The translations under genes were made by a program, and so were the position numbers. A DNA stretch of 64,000 nt, taken from positions 434,001 through 498,000 of the forward strand of contig NC_021313.1 in NCBI RefSeq assembly GCF_000403645.1, read 5' to 3'. Under the pieces are notes generated by a model. That model was not told where the DNA came from. It saw only the letters and a program-made list of their open reading frames with translations, and did no database searches. Of the stretch, positions 26,980-37,615 are shown one piece after another. Position 1 is the first letter of the stretch; each line of letters opens with the position of its first letter. The DNA comes from Salinarchaeum sp. Harcht-Bsk1 (lineage in GTDB: Archaea; Halobacteriota; Halobacteria; Halobacteriales; Salinarchaeaceae).

Positions 26980-29900
26980 CGGCGGGCACCCCCTCGTTCG
27001 CGAGGTCGATGCCCGTCACTGCGCTCACGTTGTCGTCCTGCATCGTCACCCCGATAGCGCGCTCGGAGCGCTCGAGCATCGCGGAGCGGTGGGAGACGAC
27101 GACGAACTGCGCGTCGCCGGCGAGTTCGTCGACCATCTCGCCGACGCGCTCGGCGTTGGCGGCGTCGAGGAAGGCGTCGATCTCGTCGAGTGCGTAGAAC
27201 GGCGCGGGGTCGAACCGCTGGATCGCGAAGATGAAGGAGAGCGCGGTGAGGGACTTCTCGCCGCCGCTCATCGCCTCGAGGCGCGCGACCGGCTTGTCCG
27301 CGGGCTCGGCCTTCATCGTCATGCCGCCCTCGAAGGGGTCCTCCTCGTCTTCGAGGACGAGTTCCCCAGTCCCGTTCGAGAGGCGCTCGAAGATGCGCTG
27401 GAAGTGCCCGTCGATGGCCTCGAATGCTTCCATGAACGCGTCCTTCTTCTGGCTCTCGTAGGACTCGATGCGGTCGGTGATGCCTTCGCGTTCCTCGACG
27501 AGCGTGTCTTTGCGCTCCTGGAGGTCCTCGAGGTCGGCCTCGACGGCGTCGTAGTCCTCGATCGCCTTCATGTTCACCGGTTCGAGGCTCGCCATCTCGG
27601 ATTCGAGTTCGCCGATCCGACGCCGGACTTCGTCGTGGTCTGGGACGTCTTCGGGGTCGTACGCGTCGACCTCGGCCTCCAGTTCCTCGATCTCCGCGTC
27701 GAGGGTGCTCGCACGCTCGCGTTGTTCGTCGAGTTCCGTGCGCGCGGCCTGGAGTTCGGATTTCAGTTCGTCGCGAGCGTCGACGGCCTCCTGGAGCGTG
27801 TCGCGAAGCTCCGTACGATCCTCCTTGAGGTCGGAAAGCTCCTCTTCGAGCGCGAGGATCTCCTTGCGGGTCTCCTCGAGTTCGGCCTCGTGCTCCTCGA
27901 TCTGGTCTTCGAACTCGGCGATCTCGTCCTGCTGGTCGGCCTTCGTCGCCTGGGCCTGCTCGATTTCGTCGTTGAGGTCGTCGATGGCGTCCTCGGCGTA
28001 GCCCTTCTCGAGTTCGTACTCGTTGCGGCGGGCGTCGAGGGCGTCCATGCGGTCCTCGAGGTCGGCGATCTCGCCCTCGATCTCCTCGGCTTCGGCGGTC
28101 AGTTCCGGGACCTCCGAGTCCGCCAGTTCGCTCTCGATCTCCTCGATCTCTTCGTCGAGGTCGGCGATCTGGCCGTCGACCTCGTCGATCGACTCCTCCA
28201 GTTCGTTCATCTCCTGGTCGACGGCCTCGCGCTGGTCCTCTAGCTCCGCGACGCGCTCCTCCTGGGCCTCGATCTCCTCGCGAACGTCGGCCATCTCGTC
28301 CTCGACGCGGTCGACGTCGGCCTGGAGCGACTGGACCTCCTCCGTGGCGTCGGAGCGGCGATCCCGGGCGCTGTCGATGCGCTCCTCGAGGTCGCGGATC
28401 TCGGATTTCAGTTCGCTCCGGCGCTCCTGGAGGTCGTTGATCTCCTCGGCGACTCGCTCGAGTTTGCCCTTCCCGGTCTTGGTGAAGGAGTAGCGGGAGC
28501 CACTCGTCGAACCGCCGGTCATCGCGCCGGACTTCTCGACGAGGTCGCCGTCGAGCGTGACCATCCGGAACCGGCCCATGTAGTGGCGAGCCGTCTCCAT
28601 GTCCTCGACGACGAGCGTGTCCCCGAGCACGTAGGAGAAGATCCCCTCGTACTCCCCGCCGAAGTCGACGAGGTTGTACGCGAAGTCGACGACGCCGGGG
28701 TCGTCGGGCGCGCTCGGCAGCCCACGCTTGTCCATCTCCGTCAGCGGCAGGAAGGTGGCGCGCCCCGCGTTCTGGGCCTTCAGGTACTCGATGCACTCCT
28801 CGCCGACGCCGTCGTCGTTGACCACGACGTTCGCGAGACGGCCACCTGCAGCGGTCTCACAGGCCGTCGCGTACCGATCCTCGACACTACCGAGCTGGGC
28901 GACCGTGCCGTGGACGCCCGGCTTGTCGGCGTTCAGGATCGTGGAGACTGCGCGGCCGTAGGAGGAATCGCCGTTGTCACCGGCCTGGGCCTCGAGCTGC
29001 GCGTACTCCTGTTGTTTCGCCTGGATCTCGTCGTCGAGAGCGTCGAGTTCCTCCTGTTGCTCGCGTTTCTCCGCCTGCAGGTCGTCGACGACCTCGGCGA
29101 TGTTCTCGCGGTTGGCCTCGGCCTTGCGCAGCTCCGATTCGAGGTCGTCGCGCTCGGCTTCGAGTTCGGGCAACTGCTCCTCGAGGGATTCGCGCTCTGC
29201 CTTCGCCTCGTCGATCTCGCTGGAGCGACGACGGGCCTGGTCGAGGAGTCGATCCTGTTCGCGCTGGAGCTCGTTCTTCTCGCTGCGGAGCTCCTCCCGG
29301 TCCTGCTTGTGGGTCTGGAGCTCGTCCTTCAGCGCCTCGAACTCGGTGTCGACGGCGTCGATCTTCGCCTCGACGTCCTCGAGGGCCTCCTGGCGCTCCT
29401 CCAGTTCCGACTTGACCGAGGACTGCTCGACCTTCGTCTCGCGGATCTGGCGTTCGAGTTCGTCGATCTCCTCGTTCTTCCGGTCGAGTTTGACGAACGC
29501 GTCCTTCCGGCGGGCCTCGGCCTCCTCGATCCGTTCTTCCGCGAGTTCGATCTTGTCCTCGAGGCGTGCGATGGAGTTCTGGATCGCGTCGACCTCGCGT
29601 TTGAGCTCCATCTGCTCGTCCTCGCCCTTGCGCTCGATCTCGGCGTTCAGATCCTCGAGATCCTCCTGCAGCCGCGTGACGCGCCCCTGGCGCTCGTCGA
29701 GATCGGATTTCAGCTCCTCGAGGTCGGCCTCGCCGGCCTCGATCTCGTCCGCCAGTTCCTCGCGTTCCTCGCGCTTCTCCTCGAGTTCGGCGGCCTTGAG
29801 GTAGCCCTCGTACTCTTTCTTCTCCTCACGGAGGTCGCGATACTCGAGGGCGGTCTCACGCTCGTCGGCTAGCTGGTCGAGGCGTTCTTGCTTCTCCTCG

Positions 29901-30544
29901 ATCCGGAGTTCGGCTTCGTCGATGCGCTCCTGGACGACCTCGAGTTCCTCCAGGGCGTCGGCCTTCTTCGCGTCGAACTCCGCGACGCCGGCAATCTCGT
30001 CGATGATCTCCCGGCGCTCGCCCGACGTCATGTTGATGATCCCCGTAACGTCGCCCTGCATCACGACGTTGTACCCCTCCGGGGTGACGCCGGCCTGGGC
30101 GAGCAGGTCCTGGATGTCCGAGAGGTTGACCGAACGGTCGTTGAGGTAGTAGTACGAGTAGTAGTTGTCCTCGGTTTCCTTGACGCGTCGGCGAATACGG
30201 ATCTGCTCGACGTCGCCGACTTTCTCCGTCCCGGCGGCGTTGACGACCTGCGCCCTGGAGAGCTTGCCGTCGCCGTTGTCGAGAACGACCTCGACGGTGG
30301 CCTCCTTCGGGCCGGGGGAGTCAGCACCTGCCTCGTGGCCCGGATTATAGATGAGATCCGTCAGTTTCCGGGCACGGATACCTCTGGTCCGTGCGAGGCC
30401 GAGCGAGAAGAGAACGGCGTCGATAATGTTGGATTTGCCAGATCCGTTGGGCCCGGAGATGGTCGTGAAGTCCTCGTAGAGCGGGATACGGGTCTTCCGT
30501 CCGAAGCTCTTGAAGTTCTCGAGGACGATTTCCTGGATGTGCAT
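26972..30544 (-). CDS. smc: Chromosome segregation ATPase SMC
   Basis: 1190 residues. Head domains: Walker A GPNGSGKSN (~31-39), signature MSGGEKSLTAL and Walker B FYALDEIDAFLDAAN. Two long coiled coils flank a hinge around residues 505-680 (GRLANVVVNDDGVGEECIEYL region and GDLVEKSGAMTGG). SMC forms a ring with ScpA that compacts and segregates the chromosome. It lies in an operon with a small coiled-coil gene 29 bases upstream and scpA overlapping downstream. Confidence 0.97.
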   Translation of the reverse strand: MHIQEIVLENFKSFGRKTRIPLYEDFTTISGPNGSGKSNIIDAVLFSLGLARTRGIRARKLTDLIYNPGHEAGADSPGPKEATVEVVLDNGDGKLSRAQVVNAAGTEKVGDVEQIRIRRRVKETEDNYYSYYYLNDRSVNLSDIQDLLAQAGVTPEGYNVVMQGDVTGIINMTSGERREIIDEIAGVAEFDAKKADALEELEVVQERIDEAELRIEEKQERLDQLADERETALEYRDLREEKKEYEGYLKAAELEEKREEREELADEIEAGEADLEELKSDLDERQGRVTRLQEDLEDLNAEIERKGEDEQMELKREVDAIQNSIARLEDKIELAEERIEEAEARRKDAFVKLDRKNEEIDELERQIRETKVEQSSVKSELEERQEALEDVEAKIDAVDTEFEALKDELQTHKQDREELRSEKNELQREQDRLLDQARRRSSEIDEAKAERESLEEQLPELEAERDDLESELRKAEANRENIAEVVDDLQAEKREQQEELDALDDEIQAKQQEYAQLEAQAGDNGDSSYGRAVSTILNADKPGVHGTVAQLGSVEDRYATACETAAGGRLANVVVNDDGVGEECIEYLKAQNAGRATFLPLTEMDKRGLPSAPDDPGVVDFAYNLVDFGGEYEGIFSYVLGDTLVVEDMETARHYMGRFRMVTLDGDLVEKSGAMTGGSTSGSRYSFTKTGKGKLERVAEEINDLQERRSELKSEIRDLEERIDSARDRRSDATEEVQSLQADVDRVEDEMADVREEIEAQEERVAELEDQREAVDQEMNELEESIDEVDGQIADLDEEIEEIESELADSEVPELTAEAEEIEGEIADLEDRMDALDARRNEYELEKGYAEDAIDDLNDEIEQAQATKADQQDEIAEFEDQIEEHEAELEETRKEILALEEELSDLKEDRTELRDTLQEAVDARDELKSELQAARTELDEQRERASTLDAEIEELEAEVDAYDPEDVPDHDEVRRRIGELESEMASLEPVNMKAIEDYDAVEADLEDLQERKDTLVEEREGITDRIESYESQKKDAFMEAFEAIDGHFQRIFERLSNGTGELVLEDEEDPFEGGMTMKAEPADKPVARLEAMSGGEKSLTALSFIFAIQRFDPAPFYALDEIDAFLDAANAERVGEMVDELAGDAQFVVVSHRSAMLERSERAIGVTMQDDNVSAVTGIDLANEGVPADD

Positions 30545-30573
30545 GCCTTCTGGGCCCGTTGAGGGGCCGGCGC

Positions 30574-30882
30574 TCAGGCGACGATGATGTCGTCGCCCAG
30601 CTCACCGGTCCCCTCGGTCTCTGCTGGTTCCTCACTCTCCGCCTCCTTATCCGCTTCGACTGCCTGTTCGACCTCGTCGGGCGCCGCCTCCGTGGTCGGT
30701 CCGTCCTCTGCTGGCGCCTCTCGGATCGGCGTTTCCTGCACGACGTCGGCTGCGTCGACGTCTAGCTTCGATTCGATCACGCGGAGCCGCTCTTTGGTCT
30801 CCACGAGCTCCTCTGTCAGTCCCTCGATCGTCGACTCGAGCGCCGAAACCGTCGTCTCGAGCTCCTCTACCCGGTTCGACAT
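30574..30882 (-). CDS. Small coiled-coil protein upstream of smc
   Basis: 102 residues. Residues ~3-47 form a leucine-rich heptad coiled coil (VEELETTVSALES then LTEELVETKERL), followed by an acidic disordered tail ending ELGDDIIVA. No catalytic motif. It is the first gene of the likely smc-scpA transcript, with a TATA-like CTTATG ~28 bases before its ATG. A role as an SMC-associated adaptor is only suggested by position. Confidence 0.65.
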   Translation of the reverse strand: MSNRVEELETTVSALESTIEGLTEELVETKERLRVIESKLDVDAADVVQETPIREAPAEDGPTTEAAPDEVEQAVEADKEAESEEPAETEGTGELGDDIIVA

Positions 30883-30993
30883 ACAGTAACGCCCCCGCGC
30901 CAGCGGCATAAGTATTCGTCAGACATCACTCCGATACCCGATACGTTCCAGCTGCTTCGCGGACGCTGACCGGATCCCATCAGTGACGCCGCT

Positions 30994-31422
30994 CTACCCA
31001 GGACGGATCGTCCCCCGACCGAGTTCCACCCGTTCGTCGTCGCCGGTCCAGACGACGGCAATGGAGTCGCCGGGAGCCACGTCGTCCAGCACCAGTTGGT
31101 GCCCCCGAGCGACGATGTCCGGCCCCTGGCCGCCGAGTTCCGTCCACGTTCCGCGGGGCTCCCCGTTGACCTCGACGACGATCGATTCGGGATTCACCGC
31201 GTCGCCCCCGGCGTGTGAGACGTTGGCGGCGACGCCGTCGGATCGGTCGATCGTCTGGACCTCGAACGCCGCGGTCGGCGCCCCGCCACCGCCGCCAGTT
31301 CCCCAGACGACAGAGGCCGCAGTGACGCCGATGATCGCGAGCAGGAGGACTGCACCGATGCCGATCGCGACCAAGAGCAGCAACCGGAACTGCTCCCGGG
31401 AGAGCCCTTCGGAGTCTGCCAT
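30994..31422 (-). CDS. Archaeal type IV pilin-like membrane-anchored protein
   Basis: 142 residues. A single N-terminal hydrophobic helix (LLLLVAIGIGAVLLLAIIGV, ~14-33) is followed by a Gly-rich linker and a beta-rich extracellular domain (VSHAGGDAVNPESIVV, RGHQLVLDDVAPGDSIAVVWTGD). The outer domain matches haloarchaeal pilin N-terminal-domain proteins, which carry the same ISHxGGD-type strand. A clear prepilin-peptidase site is not obvious before the helix. The ATG at 31422 was preferred to 31470. No pilus assembly genes are adjacent. Confidence 0.55.
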   Translation of the reverse strand: MADSEGLSREQFRLLLLVAIGIGAVLLLAIIGVTAASVVWGTGGGGGAPTAAFEVQTIDRSDGVAANVSHAGGDAVNPESIVVEVNGEPRGTWTELGGQGPDIVARGHQLVLDDVAPGDSIAVVWTGDDERVELGRGTIRPG

Positions 31423-31659
31423 GGACGGGGTTAGGAGGGCAGCGTGGTAAGCGCCTCGTCTCGCCCCCACGGCCGAAGGGCGACTCCCGGGGGCGTTCGA
31501 TCGTGACCGTCAGCTTAGCAGGCCGCCTGTAGGCACTGGTGGTTTCCCCGGCCGACTCCCTCGGACCACGGGCGATGACATCGTAACCACGTGCCGAGAA
31601 AAGCCAAATAGCTCGCTCGAAGCCCCCGACGTGGAACTACCTGCAATCAGCAGCGACGG

Positions 31660-32760
31660 TCAGAGATGGCCCATCTCCTCGAGGCGCTCGGGGAGGTAGG
31701 TCTCGGTCACGAAGTCGAGCCCGTGGGAAGCCAACGCCTGCTGTTCGGACTTCTTCTCGATGTCGAGCTGGAGCTCGATCTGTTCGCGCCAGTAGTCGGT
31801 CTGGAAGCGCGGGTCCTCGAGTTCGCTCTCGAGGGCGTTGACGTCCGAATCCGAGAGCGGGTCCGTCGGCAGGTCGTACTCCACGATATCCTCGGGCTGG
31901 ATGCCGATGAACTCCGCCTCCGGCGTCGCGAGGTACTCCGAGAGGTGGGCGGACTTGATCGATCCGTACGCGACCGAGCCGTAGATCCGGTAGGACCAGG
32001 GGTCACCGTCAGTGAACACGACGACCGGCAGATCGAGTTCGTCGTGGAGGCGCTTCGTGAGTCGGCGGGTCGCTCGCGCCGGCTGGCCGCCGAGGTGGAC
32101 GACGATCGCGTTGTACTCCTCGTCGAAACCGTTCTCGACGAGGCGGTCCCGCATGCCGCCGGTCTCGACGCACATGACGAACTCGGCGTCGTGATCCAGG
32201 AACTCGATCGTGTCAGGGTTGTTCGGGATCTGGTAGCCGCCCTGACCGACGTCGAGCTGGCAGTGGATCTCGCGGTCGCCGCGGTTCGTCTGTTCGCGGA
32301 GGTGCAGCGGTCCCATCACCTTCGCGCCGGACTCCTCGGGCCGCATGTGGAAGTCCTCGCGGGTGACCTCGGTGACGATCTCCAGGTCCTCGACGAGCTG
32401 GTTCGACTCGTCCTGATCGTTGAACTGCGCCTCGTCGTTGTCCCAGGATTCGGAGAGGTAGTACAGCTCCCGGAGCGTCGAGGAGCGGTCCTGGTCGAGC
32501 TGGTCGGCGAGGAAGTCGACGGTGTAGACGGCCTTGAGGAGCTTCCGCGCCCCGCGGACGCTGTTTGCGGATCTGGTCGACGTCCGGTCACCGTAGACCC
32601 AGACGTCCTCCTCCTCGGAGTACTCGATGTTGGATTTCGTCCGGGTCGGGATCGTCATGTTCGGAATCTCGCCGGCGTTCATCTGGTCGTAGATGTCCGC
32701 GGCGAGGTCGATCAGCTGCTCGCGGGCCTCTTCCTCGTTGAGTCGGGTGTCGGCTGTCAT
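31660..32760 (-). CDS. top6A: DNA topoisomerase VI subunit A
   Basis: 366-residue Spo11-like subunit that makes the DNA double-strand cut. The catalytic tyrosine region is [12 protein letters not shown] (Tyr ~100/101) in the CAP/WHD domain; the Toprim domain has [10 protein letters not shown] (Glu) and [19 protein letters not shown] (DxD). It functions as a heterotetramer with Top6B to relax or decatenate DNA with ATP. It is 32 bases downstream of top6B. The ATG at 32760 fits family length. Confidence 0.95.
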   Translation of the reverse strand: MTADTRLNEEEAREQLIDLAADIYDQMNAGEIPNMTIPTRTKSNIEYSEEEDVWVYGDRTSTRSANSVRGARKLLKAVYTVDFLADQLDQDRSSTLRELYYLSESWDNDEAQFNDQDESNQLVEDLEIVTEVTREDFHMRPEESGAKVMGPLHLREQTNRGDREIHCQLDVGQGGYQIPNNPDTIEFLDHDAEFVMCVETGGMRDRLVENGFDEEYNAIVVHLGGQPARATRRLTKRLHDELDLPVVVFTDGDPWSYRIYGSVAYGSIKSAHLSEYLATPEAEFIGIQPEDIVEYDLPTDPLSDSDVNALESELEDPRFQTDYWREQIELQLDIEKKSEQQALASHGLDFVTETYLPERLEEMGHL

Positions 32761-32792
32761 TGGTGTAGTGGTAAGGTGATCGAACTGGCTGG

Positions 32793-35258
32793 TCACTCGC
32801 TCACGGTTAGCTTCGCGTCCTCGACGCCGTCGACCTGGAGGTCGTACTCGGCGTCGGCGTCGGTCTCGTACGCGAGGGTGGCCGACTCACCCCCGCCGAC
32901 GGAGGGCTCCCAGGTGAGGAAGTACTCCCCGTCCATTTCGGTGACGCTGGCGTCCCCGGAGACGTCCCGCGGTTCGGCAGTGACGATTTCAGTGAGTTTG
33001 GGCGACTCCGAGCGATCGCTATTGTTCTCGACGGTGACCGAGACCGCCGTGCCGTCGCCGTTCTCCTCGACCTCGCGCTCGATAAGGACGTTGTTCATGA
33101 TGCGGGCTAGCGCGTCGTCGAACATCGGCTCGTCCTGCTCGGTGACTTCCGCGACTTTCGTGGCCATCTGGGGCAGGATCTCCGCGAGCTTGTTCTGTTT
33201 GCGCTTGCGCTGTTGCATCGACTGGCGCTTGTTGAGGAAGGATTTGAGCTCCCGAGCGGCCTCCCGGATCGCCAGTTCGATCTCGTCCTCGATCGCGGGC
33301 ACGTTCGCCACGGCGTCCTTGGACTCGCTGGTGAAGGGGACGTTCGTCGACGCGACGTGGATCATGACGACGGCCGGGCCGTTCGGGATGCCCGAACCGC
33401 CGGGCTGTTCGAGGTTGTAGTTCCGCCACCCGATCGACTTCACCACGTCCGTCGTGGCACACGCACCGCGCTGATAGACCAGCGGGACGCGGTTCGCGAA
33501 GCGCATCACGTCGACGGAGCCCTCCTCGTCGATCTCGCCGCCGTACGCGATGCCGGCCTCGACGATGAACGGATCGCCGCCGTGGACGTCGGCGTCCCGC
33601 GTCGACGCGGCGTAGAAGTCGGCGTCGTATTCCTTCTTGAGACCGGCCTCGATCAGCTCGTCAGTGATCGGCGCGAGACAGGAGGTCGGCGGCGCCATCA
33701 CGTCGACGGCACGCATCCCCTCCAGCAGCGCGCTCGCGGCGTCGCGATCGTCCGAGAGCGATCGGACTTTCGGCGGGTCGTCTGGAACCGTCCGGGTGAT
33801 CTCCCAGATCGCCTCGACGATGTTCTCCCGGGCGGTGTCGCCGATCGAGGCGTCGTCGTCCTGCTTCTCGGTCATGTCCGCCGACCTGGCGACGTAGTCC
33901 TCGAGGTCGTCTCGGGTCAGCCGGTCGCGCTCGCCGGTCTCGTTCGTGAGCTTCTCGGCGATCCGACGGGCCAGTCCCTCGACCGTCGCGTCGTCCTTCC
34001 GGTCGCTCGTCGCGTCGTTGACCAGCGCGTAGACGTCGGCACGGCGTCGGGTTTCGGCGTCGGGATCGACATCGGCAGCCTCCGCGTCGGCTGCAGCAGC
34101 ATCGCCCGTTACCTGCCCCCAGACGGCTTCGACGGCGTTCTGTCGGACGGTGCTGCCGAACGCCTTCGGATACTCCTCCTCCACGGCGTCGCCTGCGTTG
34201 TCGACGATCGTCTCGAGCGCGTGGTAGCTCACTCGCTCCCGTTCCTCGAGAACGTTCGCGATTCTGTCCGCGAAGTCTGCGGTCGCCTCCTTTCCCTTGT
34301 TGGAGACGGCCTGCTGGACGGCACGACGGACGTCCGCGTCCTCGTGGGCCCCCGGCGTCGACCACGACAGCTCGCGGCCGTAGTGCTCGTCGCGGAACGA
34401 GTCGATGATGCCGTCGGCGGTCTTTTTGCCCACGCGGGTGAACTCGCCCTGGAGGAAGCCCGAAACGGAGTGTGAATCCGTCGACTGGAGCATCTTGAGG
34501 AGCGTGCCCAGTTCGACGCCGTGTGGGTGAGGACGAATCTCGTCGGTCTCTGCGGGAAGTTCGTCGGTCGCTCGTTCGAACTTGAGCGGCTCGTCGAGCC
34601 CGGGTTCGCGAAGTTCGAGGCGGGCGTGGGGGTTGACGACGGCGGTCGCCCGAATGTAGTTCCGAAGCTGTTGGCGGGCCCGCATGTTCGCCTCCATCTC
34701 GAGTTCGATCCGGGTCCCGTGGGGTCGGTCCCAGGTCGTCTCCTCCTCGGCGCGGATCTCGGGCTCGTTCTCGTCGGTGTCGATGATCAGTTCGAAGTAC
34801 TGGGCACGCTCGGCACCCTTCGGCCGACTCGTGATCTTCGCGGGTTTCCCGCTGGTGAGTTGGGAGTAGAGCACGGCCGCGGAGATCCCGATCCCCTGCT
34901 GCCCGCGGTTCTGCTCGCGAACGTGGAATCGCGAGCCGTACAGCAACTTTCCGAAGATCTTGGGCAACTGTTCTTTCGTGATCCCCGGCCCGTTGTCCTC
35001 GACCGTGAGCCGGTAGTAGTCGCCCACTTCCTCGATCTCCACGTAGATGTCCGGCAGAATACCCGCTTCCTCCGTCGCGTCGAGCGCGTTGTCGACCGCC
35101 TCTTTGACGGCTGTGACGAGTCCTCGGGCCCCGCTGTCGAACCCGAGCATGTGCTTGTTCTTCTCGAAGAACTCCGCGATGGAGATGGCTCGCTGCGTCT
35201 CGGCGAGCTCCTCGGCGACCCCCTCCTCGGCGCCGAGGGTCTGCTGGAAGGACGTCAT
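32793..35258 (-). CDS. top6B: DNA topoisomerase VI subunit B
   Basis: 821-residue GHKL ATPase subunit of Topo VI. The Bergerat fold shows EAVDNALDA (N box), VEDNGPGI (G1) and the [10 protein letters not shown] lid segment; the transducer domain follows. Compared with the ~530-residue archaeal minimum, there is a long Asp/Glu/Ala-rich middle region (~350-520) with repeats of helix-rich sequence, as in other haloarchaea. The C-terminal ~90 residues form a beta-sandwich-like extension ([20 protein letters not shown]). The ATG at 35258 starts the family sequence; a TATA element lies ~29 bases upstream. Confidence 0.95.
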   Translation of the reverse strand: MTSFQQTLGAEEGVAEELAETQRAISIAEFFEKNKHMLGFDSGARGLVTAVKEAVDNALDATEEAGILPDIYVEIEEVGDYYRLTVEDNGPGITKEQLPKIFGKLLYGSRFHVREQNRGQQGIGISAAVLYSQLTSGKPAKITSRPKGAERAQYFELIIDTDENEPEIRAEEETTWDRPHGTRIELEMEANMRARQQLRNYIRATAVVNPHARLELREPGLDEPLKFERATDELPAETDEIRPHPHGVELGTLLKMLQSTDSHSVSGFLQGEFTRVGKKTADGIIDSFRDEHYGRELSWSTPGAHEDADVRRAVQQAVSNKGKEATADFADRIANVLEERERVSYHALETIVDNAGDAVEEEYPKAFGSTVRQNAVEAVWGQVTGDAAAADAEAADVDPDAETRRRADVYALVNDATSDRKDDATVEGLARRIAEKLTNETGERDRLTRDDLEDYVARSADMTEKQDDDASIGDTARENIVEAIWEITRTVPDDPPKVRSLSDDRDAASALLEGMRAVDVMAPPTSCLAPITDELIEAGLKKEYDADFYAASTRDADVHGGDPFIVEAGIAYGGEIDEEGSVDVMRFANRVPLVYQRGACATTDVVKSIGWRNYNLEQPGGSGIPNGPAVVMIHVASTNVPFTSESKDAVANVPAIEDEIELAIREAARELKSFLNKRQSMQQRKRKQNKLAEILPQMATKVAEVTEQDEPMFDDALARIMNNVLIEREVEENGDGTAVSVTVENNSDRSESPKLTEIVTAEPRDVSGDASVTEMDGEYFLTWEPSVGGGESATLAYETDADAEYDLQVDGVEDAKLTVSE

Positions 35259-35282
35259 TACGGTCCGGGTAGCGGCCGGCGT

Positions 35283-35290
35283 GGTATAAG
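35283..35290 (-). promoter_or_regulatory. TATA box of top6B
   Basis: CTTATACC (minus strand) centred ~28 bases before the top6B ATG, implying a leaderless topo VI transcript. Confidence 0.55.
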
Positions 35291-35481
35291 TCGTGCGCAA
35301 CCAGGGTGAAAGTGGAGCCGGAAGCGATCGACGGCGGTGCGGTCGAGATAGCGGACGTGGGATCGCTACCCACTCGACAGGATCGTATTCCGGTCGTAGC
35401 ACCTGCGCGAAAGCGGTCGCGCCCCTTCTTGAACGCGGTATCCTTCGGTCGCGTTCGCCCCGAAGAATAGTCGTTCCTGCT

Positions 35482-35505
35482 CGCTCGCGCGCGAGCGCGC
35501 ATGCG
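35482..35505. promoter_or_regulatory. Palindromic alternating purine/pyrimidine tract upstream of gyrB
   Basis: A 16-base palindrome (CGCTCGCG and its complement, 35482-35497) runs into GCGCATGCG, giving 20 bases (35486-35505) that alternate purine and pyrimidine except at one A (35494). It ends five bases before the gyrB TATA element. Such tracts can flip to Z-form or melt under negative supercoiling. Confidence 0.5.
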
Positions 35506-35509
35506 GGGA

Positions 35510-35515
35510 TTTATG
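35510..35515 (+). promoter_or_regulatory. TATA box of gyrB
   Basis: TTTATG centred ~34 bases before the gyrB ATG, giving a leader of roughly 8-10 bases. Confidence 0.55.
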
Positions 35516-35546
35516 ACCCCTCCCCGTCAAGGCGGAATCAGGTTTT

Positions 35547-37523
35547 ATGAACGGCGAGGATCCGGCCTACGGCGCCGAGGAAATTCAGGTGCTGGAAGGC
35601 CTCGAGGCCGTCCGGAAACGACCCGCGATGTACATCGGGTCAACGGACGGTCGGGGGCTCCACCACCTGGTCTACGAGGTCGTCGACAACGCGATCGACG
35701 AGGCGCTGGCGGGCTACTGCGACTCGATCGGCGTGACGATCCACGACGACGACTCCGTCACCGTCTCCGACGACGGTCGCGGGATCCCGGTGGACACCCA
35801 CGCCGAGTACGACCGGCCGGCCGTCGAGGTCATCATGACGGTTCTCCACGCCGGCGGGAAGTTCGACAACAAGTCCTACCAGGTTTCCGGCGGGCTCCAC
35901 GGCGTCGGCGTCTCCGTGGTGAACGCCCTCTCCCAGCAGCTCGACGTCGAGGTCAAGCGCGACGGCGCGCTCTGGCGCCAGTCGTTCCGCGGCGGCGAGC
36001 CCGCGGGCGACCTCGAACGCGTCCGCGACCTCGAGGACGAGGAGGACACGGGCACCGAGATCCGCTTCTGGCCGGACGACGACATCTTCGAGACCACCGA
36101 CTTCTCCTTCTCCACGCTGGAGAACCGGCTCCGCGAACTTGCCTTCCTCAACTCCGGCGTCCAGATCGTCCTGACCGACGAGCGAGACGTCGATGAGGAT
36201 GCGGAGGCCGAGGACGATGCAACAGGTGAACCGACCCGCTCCGTCTTCGAGTACGAGGGTGGCATCCGCGAGTTCGTCCAGTACCTCAACGAGACGAAGT
36301 CCGTCCTCCACGAGGACGTGATCTACTTCGAGGATTCGGAGATCGCTGCCGGCGCGGAAGGCGAGGTTCACGTCGAAGTCGCGATGCAGGCCACCGAGGA
36401 ACTCCAGGGGTCACTGCACGCCTTCGCGAACAACATCAACACCCGTGAGGGCGGCACGCACATGACGGGCTTCAAGACCGCGCTCACGCGGACGATCAAC
36501 GACTACGCCACCGACGAGGGGATGCTGTCGGACATCGACGGCACCCTCAAAGGAGACGACATCCGCGAGGGGCTCACCGCCGTGATCTCGATCAAGCACC
36601 CCGACCCGCAGTTCGAGGGCCAGACGAAGACGAAGCTCGGGAACTCCGAAGTCCGCGGCGTCGTCGAGAGCGCCGTCCACGAGCACCTCGGCACGTACTT
36701 CGAGGAGCACCCCGACACCGCTCGTGCGGTGATTTCCAAGGCCGTCGAGGCCGCGAAGGCACGGATGGCAGCGAAGAAGGCCGAAGAACTGACCCGGCGG
36801 AAGTCGGCGCTCGAGAACACCGCACTTCCCGGAAAGCTCTCCGATTGCCAGGTGCAGGACCCCAACGAAGCGGAGCTGTTCGTCGTGGAGGGCGATTCAG
36901 CGGGTGGCTCCGCGAAGCAGGCCCGGAACCCCGAGAATCAGGCCGTCCTCCCGATCAAGGGGAAGATCCTCAACGTTGAGAAACACCGCCTCGATCGGAT
37001 CCTCGAGAACAACGAGATCCGGTCGCTCATCACGGCGATCGGTACCGGGATCGGCGACGAGTTCGACATGGAGGAGGCCCGCTACAAGAAGATCATCATC
37101 ATGACGGACGCCGACGTCGACGGCGCCCACATTCGGACGCTCCTCCTCACGCTGTTCTACCGCCACATGCAGCCCCTGCTCGAGGCCGGCTACGTCTACG
37201 CCGCCAAACCACCGCTCTACCGGATCCGCTACCGTGGCGACACCTACGACGCGATGACCGACGCCGAGCGGGATCGCATCGTCGAGGAGAAGTGCGACGG
37301 TAACCCCACCCAGGTCCAGCGGTTCAAGGGCCTCGGCGAGATGAACCCCCAGCAGCTCTGGGCGACGACGATGAATCCGGAGAACCGACGGCTCAAGCGC
37401 ATCACGGTCGAGGACGCCGCCGCGGCGGATCGCATGTTCTCGGTGCTCATGGGCGACGCCGTCGAACCGCGGAAGCAGTTCATCGAAGAGCACGCCCCCG
37501 AGGCAGAGTGGGTCGACATCTGA
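35547..37523 (+). CDS. gyrB: DNA gyrase subunit B
   Basis: 658 residues. GHKL ATPase motifs [26 protein letters not shown] and [15 protein letters not shown], then the Toprim domain with [14 protein letters not shown] and [19 protein letters not shown]. Gyrase uses ATP to introduce negative supercoils with GyrA. An acidic halophilic insert ([10 protein letters not shown], ~213-222) interrupts the transducer. It is divergent from topo VI with a shared 288-base control region, and gyrA follows after 92 bases. Confidence 0.97.
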   Translation: MNGEDPAYGAEEIQVLEGLEAVRKRPAMYIGSTDGRGLHHLVYEVVDNAIDEALAGYCDSIGVTIHDDDSVTVSDDGRGIPVDTHAEYDRPAVEVIMTVLHAGGKFDNKSYQVSGGLHGVGVSVVNALSQQLDVEVKRDGALWRQSFRGGEPAGDLERVRDLEDEEDTGTEIRFWPDDDIFETTDFSFSTLENRLRELAFLNSGVQIVLTDERDVDEDAEAEDDATGEPTRSVFEYEGGIREFVQYLNETKSVLHEDVIYFEDSEIAAGAEGEVHVEVAMQATEELQGSLHAFANNINTREGGTHMTGFKTALTRTINDYATDEGMLSDIDGTLKGDDIREGLTAVISIKHPDPQFEGQTKTKLGNSEVRGVVESAVHEHLGTYFEEHPDTARAVISKAVEAAKARMAAKKAEELTRRKSALENTALPGKLSDCQVQDPNEAELFVVEGDSAGGSAKQARNPENQAVLPIKGKILNVEKHRLDRILENNEIRSLITAIGTGIGDEFDMEEARYKKIIIMTDADVDGAHIRTLLLTLFYRHMQPLLEAGYVYAAKPPLYRIRYRGDTYDAMTDAERDRIVEEKCDGNPTQVQRFKGLGEMNPQQLWATTMNPENRRLKRITVEDAAAADRMFSVLMGDAVEPRKQFIEEHAPEAEWVDI

Positions 37524-37605
37524 CCGATCAGGGCCGAATTTCCCACTACTATCCAGCCACACATGACACGATCTTCACGACCCCTGACGCAGCGGACGAC
37601 TCGAC

Positions 37606-37612
37606 GAGGTGA
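37606..37612 (+). promoter_or_regulatory. Shine-Dalgarno site of gyrA
   Basis: GAGGTGA ends three bases before the gyrA ATG. It indicates internal initiation on a gyrB-gyrA transcript rather than a leaderless mRNA. Confidence 0.55.
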
Positions 37613-37615
37613 GCG

